From: a virus
Direction: 5' to 3' (one strand)
IMG/VR virus record: IMGVR_UViG_3300010885_075474
Span: 1-64,000 of that record
Length of the DNA: 64,000 bases
Shown here: in pieces, positions 7,254 to 13,672 of the stretch
Layout of the letters: each line of letters starts with the position of its first letter
How positions within the stretch are numbered: the stretch's first letter is position 1
Notes under the pieces: generated by a model
Seen by the model: only the letters and a program-made list of their open reading frames with translations
The model's database searches: none
What the model was told of the DNA's origin: nothing
Translations under genes and position numbers: made by a program

Positions 7254-7421
7254 ATGGAAGGCTGGACCAATCCTACCCTGCAATGCGTGAAAGGACAATG
7301 GCGCATCTATTCCGACAGCGGGAAAGTATTTGTTCCCATCCAGGATGCCGTTCAGGAATTAATTGATGCCTGCCCTGGCGCCCAGGAGCAGCGCGATAAC
7401 TGGAATAACGAACCGTTTTAA
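7254..7421 (+). CDS. Small hypothetical protein
   Basis: 55 residues from the ATG just after the upstream stop (TAAAATGG). The frame extends further upstream, but that part lies inside the preceding gene. Sequence features: MEGWTNPTLQCVKGQWRIYS, then a basic-acidic helix and EPF at the end. Family not recognised. Confidence 0.65.
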   Translation: MEGWTNPTLQCVKGQWRIYSDSGKVFVPIQDAVQELIDACPGAQEQRDNWNNEPF

Positions 7422-7423
7422 AT

Positions 7424-7726
7424 ATGGCAAACCAAGTTAGAGAACTAATGCTGGACATAGCAGCCTCTTTGTTTATATCTCCATGTAGCGAAGCCGATCT
7501 CTTGGAAAGAGATTTTCTTAAAAATCGCAATAAAGGAGGTATCCAAAGATTGATAATGATGCTTGAAAAAGAAGCAATTTACTACAAAGGAGAAATAATG
7601 CACATCAAATTGAAATGGGCAAAAAAAAACCTGCGTGAGTACGAACTTGATTTAAGAAGCGAAAAGGAAAAGGAATTGGACGGATTGACAGATTTTGCAA
7701 AACAAGTATTAAAACTAAAATTTTAA
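7424..7726 (+). CDS. Hypothetical protein
   Basis: 100 residues, mostly helical, with the Ser/Cys-containing segment ASLFISPCSEADLLERDF at residues 14-31 and charged helices following (KWAKKNLREYELDLRSEKE). It starts 2 bases after the preceding stop and ends 2 bases before the next ATG. No recognised domain. Confidence 0.7.
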   Translation: MANQVRELMLDIAASLFISPCSEADLLERDFLKNRNKGGIQRLIMMLEKEAIYYKGEIMHIKLKWAKKNLREYELDLRSEKEKELDGLTDFAKQVLKLKF

Positions 7727-7728
7727 CC

Positions 7729-8235
7729 ATGCCACCAATGATATTCAAAACGCTTACATACAGTGGCCAATATATTGATTTTGGAGGTCTTAAATCGGGC
7801 ATTTATCTCAATAATTGGCCCTGGCTTTTTTCGCCTATTATTGAAATTGACCAGATAAAGCATAGGTTTTTGCTTCTTGGAGAATCAAATATGAGCGAAT
7901 CACGAGCCGCTCAATATGAATTTTACGTGTGGAATCTGATGAAATGCCAACTCATCACGCTGGAAATGCAGTTTGTTGAAGGCAAAGATGGTACGCACAA
8001 AGTTGTAATGCACGATGGCAAATTTGTTGACTTTTATTATTTGGCCAAAGAAATCAAATATTGCAAAGTTCCGCGCGTATGGCCAGCGGATCATAGTATT
8101 TTGAAATTGATTGAAATATACGACATAATGGATGATCGCATTCCTATTCCAAATGGCGTACCAGGCTTAGCGCAGCAAAATCTAAAGGATTGCGAGATGA
8201 AACCGATCAAATTCAAAATTTTGGACCATGATTGA
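7729..8235 (+). CDS. Hypothetical protein
   Basis: 168 residues. The first 60 residues are beta-rich and aromatic (YSGQYIDFGGLKSGIYLNN), followed by a mixed region (VMHDGKFVDFYYLAKEIKYC) and an Ile/Pro-rich tail. Single domain, no signal peptide, no catalytic signature recognised. It overlaps the following ATG by 8 bases. Confidence 0.7.
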   Translation: MPPMIFKTLTYSGQYIDFGGLKSGIYLNNWPWLFSPIIEIDQIKHRFLLLGESNMSESRAAQYEFYVWNLMKCQLITLEMQFVEGKDGTHKVVMHDGKFVDFYYLAKEIKYCKVPRVWPADHSILKLIEIYDIMDDRIPIPNGVPGLAQQNLKDCEMKPIKFKILDHD

Positions 8236-8536
8236 TACAGTAGAAATCACGCTTTCTTATGGCAAAAGCAAAGGAGGCGAAACATACGCCTATATTCGTC
8301 CTAAGTTCGCGTGCGATAATAAATCATATCGCGTGAAATATGGGCAAGGAGATGTTTTAAAGTGTATTCGCGTGCATTTCAATGACGTAATAAAAAACCT
8401 CACTGAAATGCACACCATCGGCGCCAAAGACGAAAAATCGGCGCTAAAGGAATATTGGCGCATTTGCGAAAAATCCAAGATCCGGCAAAAATTTGAAGTA
8501 ACCAAAATTGATAATTGGCGAAAGCCGCAACTTTAA
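8228..8536 (+). CDS. Hypothetical protein
   Basis: 102 residues with a beta-hairpin-like N-terminus (TVEITLSYGKSKGGETYAYIRPKF) and a helical, Lys-rich C-terminus (DEKSALKEYWRICEKSKIRQKF). The ITLSY(G/S) start resembles the first residues of the RadC-type protein at 60904 (AEITLSYSAKVK), perhaps by chance. Family not recognised. Confidence 0.65.
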   Translation: MIDTVEITLSYGKSKGGETYAYIRPKFACDNKSYRVKYGQGDVLKCIRVHFNDVIKNLTEMHTIGAKDEKSALKEYWRICEKSKIRQKFEVTKIDNWRKPQL

Positions 8537-8542
8537 AAAACA

Positions 8543-8818
8543 ATGGAATACAAACAATCATCGCTGCTTCGCACAACGGCAGGCGACATCCGTCAATCAC
8601 CCGCTTTTGTAGCAAGCGACGACGACGCAGTTACCGCTGCATTGGAGCTCATGAATCAAATTACAGACGAAAGCCAGCAAAACCTGTATATCCAAAATTT
8701 CATTCAAGCCATCGTACGGACGCGACAGGCAAAGGTGCAAAAATTGGAGGAGGAAACGTTTTCGTTGATTGATCAAATGAAAAACCTTCGCGAAATTTTA
8801 ACTAATTTCACTAAATAA
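8543..8818 (+). CDS. Helical hypothetical protein, last gene before terminator
   Basis: 91 residues. A disordered N-terminus leads into long helices (AVTAALELMNQITDESQQN, RQAKVQKLEEETFSLIDQ) with coiled-coil character. Followed 17 bases later by a strong intrinsic terminator. Function unknown. Confidence 0.7.
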   Translation: MEYKQSSLLRTTAGDIRQSPAFVASDDDAVTAALELMNQITDESQQNLYIQNFIQAIVRTRQAKVQKLEEETFSLIDQMKNLREILTNFTK

Positions 8819-8834
8819 TAGTAAACAATTCATT

Positions 8835-8875
8835 TGCCGGGCGCCATGCAATGCGTGTAACGCCCGGCATTTTTT
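8835..8875 (+). terminator. Strong intrinsic terminator
   Basis: TGCCGGGCG (8835-8843) pairs perfectly with CGCCCGGCA (8861-8869), followed by TTTTTT. It divides the plus-strand operon in two. No clear promoter of the TTTG-N20-TAnnTTTG type lies between it and the next ATG at 8883, so downstream genes may depend on read-through or antitermination. Confidence 0.85.
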
Positions 8876-8882
8876 AATCAAC

Positions 8883-9101
8883 ATGACAGACAAAGAACTT
8901 ATCGAAACCGCAAAACAGGCAATGAAAGACCTTTGGGAACTTAACCAGGGCAGATTGCTTGAGCATGAGCAAACAGCGTATAATTGTTTGCGCCTTTTTT
9001 GTGAGCGATTAGAACAAATTGAAAAATCGCATGAAATAACGGATAAGGAATACAAAAACCTTATGAAACAACTTTATCCAGAACCAAGGCGCAAAAAATG
9101 A
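8883..9101 (+). CDS. Small helical hypothetical protein
   Basis: 72 residues, two or three amphipathic helices (LIETAKQAMKDLWELNQ, AYNCLRLFCERLEQIEK) and a basic tail (EPRRKK). First gene after the 8835 terminator; ATGA overlap with the next gene. Not recognised. Confidence 0.65.
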   Translation: MTDKELIETAKQAMKDLWELNQGRLLEHEQTAYNCLRLFCERLEQIEKSHEITDKEYKNLMKQLYPEPRRKK

Positions 9102-9340
9102 GCAAAACAATGGAAACACCTGATTGGGGCAACGCGCCTGAATGGGCAAAATTCACCGCCATGGATATTAGCGATAAAGTGAATAAATTGCTTTTATGGT
9201 GCCAACCTATTTGTACATCTTGCGAAAAGCATTTTGCTAATATGCCTCATAGTTGCCCAATGCAAGAAGAACTTTATGATGACGACAGTGTTTGCGATTG
9301 TTGCGACAATTGTACGGGCGAATGCCGTGATTCAATCTAA
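9098..9340 (+). CDS. Cys-rich small protein with WGNAPEW motif
   Basis: 80 residues. Residues 9-22 (DWGNAPEWAKFTAM) match the W-x-x-A-P-x-W module of the proteins at 6596 and 56454. The C-terminal half has many Cys and His residues (CQPICTSCEKH and CDCCDNCTGEC), enough for one or two zinc sites. It may be a small zinc-binding adaptor, but the family is not recognised. Confidence 0.7.
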   Translation: MSKTMETPDWGNAPEWAKFTAMDISDKVNKLLLWCQPICTSCEKHFANMPHSCPMQEELYDDDSVCDCCDNCTGECRDSI

Positions 9341-9352
9341 AAAATCAAACCA

Positions 9353-9865
9353 ATGAGAACTCTTAAAATAATTTGCGATTGCTGCCAAAAAGAAATTGAA
9401 GCGGAATCCGCATTCCCATTAGAACATTTTATGCACGTTTCCCCCAATTTTAATCGCATGAAAGGACATGGGAAACTAATTGATGGCGCCATGTATGCAA
9501 CTTCTGGTAGAAAGGAGTCAAGGGATTTTTGCCTCCCATGCTATAACCGATTATTCGCTGCATTTTTTGATGCCATGGCTACTATTCAGAAAGAAACTGC
9601 CGCAGAAACGCCCCCGCCAGTTCAACCCGAGCCTAACTCATCGCGTCAGGTGCTTCGCGCCTTGTTGTCAAGGCTTAACGACGAAGACTCAATCACTATG
9701 GAACGTTCTTCTTTGATAGGTTACCTTTTTGATGCCCAATCATGGCCATCAAAAAGGCCGTATCAAGTTATGGGAATTATTAACGATTGGGCAAATCGGA
9801 ATAATCTTGTAATCTCGCAAGTTTTTGGCAATCCCAAAGACGTGATAATGATAAAGCGCAAATGA
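9353..9865 (+). CDS. Zinc-ribbon-like hypothetical protein
   Basis: 170 residues. N-terminal CDCCQKEIE and a later FCLPCYNRLF form a C-x-x-C ... C-x-x-C pair with about 50 residues between; the protein at 59089-59304 has the same layout (CDLCGGEIE ... LCAKCW). After a Pro-rich linker (about 83-95) the C-terminal part (residues 98-170) is helical and contains MERSSLIGYLFDAQSW and a basic end. Metal binding is likely from the Cys spacing; the role is unknown. Confidence 0.7.
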   Translation: MRTLKIICDCCQKEIEAESAFPLEHFMHVSPNFNRMKGHGKLIDGAMYATSGRKESRDFCLPCYNRLFAAFFDAMATIQKETAAETPPPVQPEPNSSRQVLRALLSRLNDEDSITMERSSLIGYLFDAQSWPSKRPYQVMGIINDWANRNNLVISQVFGNPKDVIMIKRK

Positions 9866-9891
9866 AAACCATAAACATCCCAGTTTGAGTG

Positions 9892-10143
9892 ATGCAAAAA
9901 GAAGTAAAAAGGCTTTTAGATGCCGCGATTAGATTAGAAGGCAAAATGAAGGCAACGTGTGGTGCAATAGCAGAAATTTTGCAGCCATATTTTGTGAATG
10001 AAATAAGCGTAGACTATCAGCCGGGCGATGGGTTTTGTGTTATTTGGGAAGATGGTCAATATAAAGCGCCCAATAACGTGCCAGTTAGGGAGGTTTTAGA
10101 AAACATCAAAAAGGATGAAACCTTCTATCTTTTTAACCAATAA
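9892..10143 (+). CDS. Small hypothetical protein
   Basis: 83 residues from the ATG at 9892, directly preceded by an in-frame GTG. N-terminal helix (QKEVKRLLDAAIRLEGKM), beta-rich middle (DYQPGDGFCVIWEDGQYK) and short C-terminal helix. An eight-codon ORF (9862-9888) separates it from the upstream stop. Family not recognised. Confidence 0.65.
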   Translation: MQKEVKRLLDAAIRLEGKMKATCGAIAEILQPYFVNEISVDYQPGDGFCVIWEDGQYKAPNNVPVREVLENIKKDETFYLFNQ

Positions 10144-10148
10144 ACCCA

Positions 10149-10370
10149 ATGAGCAGAATAATTCATATTCCAGACGGCACACTCAGTCTATCCGAAAGCA
10201 GAGCGACTTGCCCGCATTGCAAATCTCACATTTCATTTGAGCATATTGAAAAACGATTTTGGAAACAAAGCAAAACGTTTATTCGTGTGAAATGTACATG
10301 TGGCAAGTACGTGGGCATAACGCAGGATTACCGGAGCGATTTTGTTGCTTTTGAACTTAAAAAACTATGA
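10149..10370 (+). CDS. Small zinc-ribbon protein
   Basis: 73 residues with CPHCKS at residues 21-26 and CTCGKY about 30 residues later, a four-Cys zinc-ribbon layout. Between them lies a Lys/Phe-rich segment (KRFWKQSKTFIRVKC). ATGA overlap with the PP-loop enzyme gene suggests coupled translation and perhaps a shared role. Confidence 0.7.
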   Translation: MSRIIHIPDGTLSLSESRATCPHCKSHISFEHIEKRFWKQSKTFIRVKCTCGKYVGITQDYRSDFVAFELKKL

Positions 10371-11140
10371 AACGATTTATTGCATTTTCAGGAGGCGTTG
10401 AAAGTACAGCAATGTGTTTGCTATATGGGAAAGGCGCTACTGCTGTATTTACGGATACTGGCAGCGAACATGCCGAAATGTATAAACGTATTGATAAGGT
10501 AGAAAAGGCGCTGATTGATTTTCATAGCGGCGACTTTAGTCTTATCCGACTTCGTGCCAGCGTGACAGCAAAAGGCGAGAAAGTAGACAGCCTTACCGCC
10601 TATGTAAACAGGATGCAATTTTTCCCGTCTGGAGCTGACCGTTTTTGTACTTCAAGATTCAAGATTCAACCTCTTGATCTATTTTTGAAAAGTATAGGAG
10701 AATGCGAATTGCTTATTGGGTTAAATGCTGATGAAACAGATAGAGAGGGGAATCACGGACTTGTATCTCATGTAAATTATCGTTATCCCTTGCAGGAGAA
10801 CGGATATACGCGCCAAGATTGCGTAGATCTTCTTGAAAAGCATGACCTGAAGCCGGATTTCCCTGCCTATATGCGGCGCGGAGGCTGCATATTTTGCCCT
10901 TTTAAGTCAAAAAAAGAGTATGCGGCAATGGTGCATCTTGTACCTGAAGAAATTGATTTAGTTCGGAAATTGGAAGAAAACGCACAAGACAAACGAGGCA
11001 AATATTATCGCATTCGTAGCAACATGCCAGCGATGCGAGAATTTATTGACCTTGAAAAAAACAATCTATTTGGAGATCTTGCACCGTATTACGATGCGAG
11101 CGAAGAACAATACTCCTGTGGTGTTTTTTGCCACCGCTAA
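10367..11140 (+). CDS. PP-loop ATP pyrophosphatase (PAPS reductase/DndC-like)
   Basis: 257 residues. The N-terminal SGGVES (residues 8-13) is the PP-loop of the adenine-nucleotide alpha-hydrolase superfamily (PAPS reductase, FAD synthase, DndC, tRNA thiolases), followed by the usual FTDTGSEHAEMY beta-helix. The C-terminal part has RRGGCIFCPFKSKKEY, a C-x-x-C typical of the phage members of this family and likely metal or Fe-S binding. It activates a substrate with ATP; whether this is sulfate reduction, thiolation or a nucleic-acid modification cannot be told. Another Cys pair (CGVFC) closes the protein. Confidence 0.85.
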   Translation: MKRFIAFSGGVESTAMCLLYGKGATAVFTDTGSEHAEMYKRIDKVEKALIDFHSGDFSLIRLRASVTAKGEKVDSLTAYVNRMQFFPSGADRFCTSRFKIQPLDLFLKSIGECELLIGLNADETDREGNHGLVSHVNYRYPLQENGYTRQDCVDLLEKHDLKPDFPAYMRRGGCIFCPFKSKKEYAAMVHLVPEEIDLVRKLEENAQDKRGKYYRIRSNMPAMREFIDLEKNNLFGDLAPYYDASEEQYSCGVFCHR

Positions 11141-11151
11141 AATAATGATTT

Positions 11152-11376
11152 ATGAAAAAGAAATTTTTGCAAGAAATTGACATCGAACTTGGAATGCGCC
11201 GCAAGGTGTGGGAAAAAATTTATGGCCAATCGGATAAATTCGTCAAGATTGCGCACCAAGAACGATACGACACTCTACTCGCCATGCGAAAACTCATTGA
11301 AGGTATGACGGATGCCGAAATAATTGCAAAAATGAACGGCACCAAGCCAGACGACGGCCAAAAATCATTGTTTTAA
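11152..11376 (+). CDS. Small hypothetical protein, end of plus operon
   Basis: 74 residues, basic helix first (KKKFLQEIDIELGMRRKVW), then an acidic end (TKPDDGQKSLF). Its stop lies in the left arm of the terminator shared with the convergent minus-strand operon. Not recognised. Confidence 0.7.
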   Translation: MKKKFLQEIDIELGMRRKVWEKIYGQSDKFVKIAHQERYDTLLAMRKLIEGMTDAEIIAKMNGTKPDDGQKSLF

Positions 11377-11424
11377 AACTGCTTCATTCTTGGCTATAAA
11401 CGTCGGGATGAAGCAGTTTTTTTA
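11375..11424. terminator. Bidirectional intrinsic terminator
   Basis: Perfect 13-bp stem AAAACTGCTTCAT (11375-11387) and ATGAAGCAGTTTT (11408-11420), with T runs outward on both strands. It ends both the plus operon (11376) and the minus replication operon (11384), whose last codons lie inside the hairpin. Confidence 0.9.
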
Positions 11425-11860
11425 GTTTATGCACCACGTCATATTTAAACAACTGATCTGGTGTAATTCGATATAAAGTGATGCCATATTCGGCCAGCGC
11501 ATTATACTTCTCCATGTCCTTCAGGAAGCCTTCCGGACGCAAGTGGCGCCCCCGAATGTAAACGCCACCTTCTACCTCCAAAGCGATTTTTATGGTCTTA
11601 GGATACCCGTCAACCACGCAAGAGCGCTCAAAGTAATAGTCAATCCGCCATTTCCGCTTTTTGTCTTTTGCAAATTGGTATTCAGGCACCGGTTTGGGAA
11701 CGCCAACGCGCTCGCAATGATTTTGGAAACTAACATGCGTTTGTGCCGCCTTGGCTTTCGCCTGCTGCTGGCGTTCTTTGCGCCAGGCTATTTGCGGATT
11801 GGTTGGCTTAATTTTCTCCTCGCTCGCCGTTTCCTTTTTAAACCGCTTCTTGTCGGCCAT
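11384..11860 (-). CDS. PD-(D/E)XK-type phage nuclease
   Basis: 158 residues from the ATG at 11860; an upstream in-frame ATG at 11896 would overlap the previous gene more. The signature WRIDYYF (Asp74), ALEVEGGVY (Glu95-x-Glu97), GRHLRPEGFLKDMEKYN and LYRITPDQL is the familiar small phage endonuclease of the restriction-endonuclease-like fold (VRR-NUC/DUF559-type). Such proteins are often annotated as Holliday-junction resolvase or endonuclease in phage replication modules. The N-terminus (residues 1-45) is Lys/Gln-rich and probably disordered. Last gene of the replication operon. Confidence 0.8.
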   Translation of the reverse strand: MADKKRFKKETASEEKIKPTNPQIAWRKERQQQAKAKAAQTHVSFQNHCERVGVPKPVPEYQFAKDKKRKWRIDYYFERSCVVDGYPKTIKIALEVEGGVYIRGRHLRPEGFLKDMEKYNALAEYGITLYRITPDQLFKYDVVHKLKKLLHPDVYSQE

Positions 11861-12287
11861 TGACTTCCGCTTTTTGGATACTTGTAACCATTTCATTTGC
11901 TATAAATTTTATCAGCTGGTAACAGCCAATATTTGAATAGAATGTTTTTCTCATTTTCGCATCCTCGTTGATGCTGTACTGAAGCGTTAACTCGTCAATT
12001 ATTTTACCCCAAGCAACCATGCTATCCCAAAACTCATCGGTTAACAGGTTGCGCATTTCTTCATTCAACCATTCCATACTTGGCGCCTTCTCCAGGCAGA
12101 TATAGACGGTCGCAATGGCCGATGCTGTTTCGCACATCGCATTCAGAAAATCAAACCGGCCAACTTTGGCCGCATGTTCGACCTGGCCGCGCATTTTTTC
12201 GATGATCGGCTTCACGTCATCCAGGTCGTTTTTGAATGAAACGACTTGGAAAACCACATGACTATCTTTGGCGATTGGTGTAATCAT
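11838..12287 (-). CDS. Helical hypothetical protein
   Basis: 149 residues, mostly helical after a short beta N-terminus (SHVVFQVVSFKNDLDDVK). Contains ETASAIATVYICLEKAPS and a C-terminal YQLIKFIANEMVTSIQKAE. No motif recognised. It overlaps the recombinase stop by 4 bases and the nuclease start by 23 bases, so the three are translationally coupled. Confidence 0.7.
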   Translation of the reverse strand: MITPIAKDSHVVFQVVSFKNDLDDVKPIIEKMRGQVEHAAKVGRFDFLNAMCETASAIATVYICLEKAPSMEWLNEEMRNLLTDEFWDSMVAWGKIIDELTLQYSINEDAKMRKTFYSNIGCYQLIKFIANEMVTSIQKAEVNGRQEAV

Positions 12288-12874
12288 AGGGATTTATAAA
12301 AATTTCCAATAGCTAACCGATCAAGACCGATGTAGCGCATTGTGATGTTCACGCTTGAATGGTTTAATAACTTCTGCACCATCAATAGTGCATCCGTGGT
12401 GCGGCCCCAAGTAGCGTAGGCGTGGGCTCCAAACGACTTCCGGAATGTGTGGGTAGTCACGTCGGACGGCAAGCCTAATCGCTTCGCATTCTGCTTGAAA
12501 ATGAAATTGGCGCCGCCCGTGGTAATGCCCTTGGTTTTATCCTTCACTGATGGCAGTAATGGCGTGTCCAGATATTGGATCCGAAGCCCGGCAAAGCATT
12601 GGAGCAATATTTCGGCAAAATTTTCGCCAATATAAATGCGCCGCGACTTGCTGGTTTTTTGCTCCTCGAATTCCACATATTCCCGGACAACCGGAGTCCT
12701 GCCGTCGCGCTTGATAAAATGCTTCCATCTGCATTTCTGCCAATCAGAGCAGCGCAGGCCCGTAAATGACGATACGGCCACCATAAGCAGCAGCCGATAG
12801 TCTTTTTCTGATTGCAATTGCTGGATCACCCTGGATATTTCAGGCCAAGGCATCACCGGCGCTTCTTTGTTCAT
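12284..12874 (-). CDS. Minimal tyrosine recombinase (catalytic domain only)
   Basis: 196 residues. Catalytic residues of the tyrosine recombinase/integrase family are visible: Arg41 (TGLRCSDW), Lys in EQKTSKSRR (73 or 76), HTFR (His142, Arg145), NHSS (His172) and Tyr181 (RYIG). The usual N-terminal SAM-like core-binding domain (about 100 residues) is absent; the protein starts almost directly at the catalytic domain, with no upstream remnant because the preceding gene is unrelated. Possible roles are genome-dimer resolution, inversion or integration. It lies inside the replication operon, not beside an obvious att site. Confidence 0.85.
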   Translation of the reverse strand: MNKEAPVMPWPEISRVIQQLQSEKDYRLLLMVAVSSFTGLRCSDWQKCRWKHFIKRDGRTPVVREYVEFEEQKTSKSRRIYIGENFAEILLQCFAGLRIQYLDTPLLPSVKDKTKGITTGGANFIFKQNAKRLGLPSDVTTHTFRKSFGAHAYATWGRTTDALLMVQKLLNHSSVNITMRYIGLDRLAIGNFYKSL

Positions 12875-12875
12875 G

Positions 12876-13457
12876 CTATATTTTTTTGAAAACTAATTGA
12901 ATTATTTCTGGATTTTCGGTCCATGAATCCTTTCCATGAAGCAATTCCCATTCGTCGGCATATGCTTCGAGCGGAGATCGCCGCCAATTGCCCTCAAACG
13001 TGCCAGGAAGCCCGTAGCGACCACTTTCTTCAACATAGCCCTCTTGCATCACATCCTCGTCTGTAATGTCATTCAGGCGCTTTAAAATCACATCCTCAAT
13101 AAGAATCGTTGTGCGACTCAAATTATTGGGCATGAAAAATGGATTTTTGTTGTACAACTTTGGAGTGAATGGATCGGCAAGGTCCACGGAATGGAAACCC
13201 TGGCGATCCCAATCGTATTTGTACACGCCACCGGTCGCCACAAACTCCCAGGCCAATTGCCGGTTTTTGAGGCGATCATGCTTTGGCCGCTTGTAATAGC
13301 CCATCTGGCAATAGCGCTCCCTCACTGGCAGGATCATGCCTGGTGTAAGTTTCTCGGAATTACGCGCCTTGTGGACCAGCCTGCATGTGGATGTCTGAAA
13401 CCCCTGATGCACCAACTCGGCGTTGATGGGGTTGAATATTATTGCGTGGTTCGGCAT
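12876..13457 (-). CDS. ASCH/PUA-like phage protein
   Basis: 193 residues. The C-terminal half has the pattern common to phage ASCH-domain proteins: TTILIEDVILKRLNDITDED, then EGYVEE, an ADEWELLHG helix and WTENPEIIQLVFKKI as the closing strand. The N-terminal part has TPGMILPVRERYC. ASCH domains have a PUA-like fold and are thought to bind RNA or modified bases; the role in phages is unsettled. It lies between the recombinase and a small membrane protein. Confidence 0.7.
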   Translation of the reverse strand: MPNHAIIFNPINAELVHQGFQTSTCRLVHKARNSEKLTPGMILPVRERYCQMGYYKRPKHDRLKNRQLAWEFVATGGVYKYDWDRQGFHSVDLADPFTPKLYNKNPFFMPNNLSRTTILIEDVILKRLNDITDEDVMQEGYVEESGRYGLPGTFEGNWRRSPLEAYADEWELLHGKDSWTENPEIIQLVFKKI

Positions 13458-13459
13458 GG

Positions 13460-13654
13460 CTATTCCTCGTTCATTTGCTCAATAGCATCCAGCGCAAGCC
13501 AAAAGGCCAGCGCAATTGCAGATGCACCACCGACCACGCCGCCCCAGCGCGTAGTTTGGTCAAAGTTTTGCGCGGGATCCAGCGCGTAATTGATAATACC
13601 CCATCCTGCCAATGCCAGGATAAATGATAAAATTAATTTTGAAAATCCTTTCAT
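13460..13654 (-). CDS. Small two-span membrane protein
   Basis: 64 residues. Hydrophobic segments at about 6-24 (LILSFILALAGWGIINYAL) and 38-55 (GVVGGASAIALAFWLALD) separated by a polar loop, ending IEQMNEE. Layout fits a small inner-membrane protein; a holin role is possible but unsupported, because the gene is in the replication operon. Confidence 0.7.
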   Translation of the reverse strand: MKGFSKLILSFILALAGWGIINYALDPAQNFDQTTRWGGVVGGASAIALAFWLALDAIEQMNEE

Positions 13655-13672
13655 TTTTATTGATTTTAAATG

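Noticed and set aside
9862-9888. Eight-codon ORF between 9865 and 9892
   Set aside because: Too short to be a gene; it could be a leader peptide or a degraded start, but there is no supporting structure.
12284-12874. Temperate phage with integrase/attP module
   Set aside because: No repressor/Cro pair, excisionase or att-like repeat was seen beside the recombinase.
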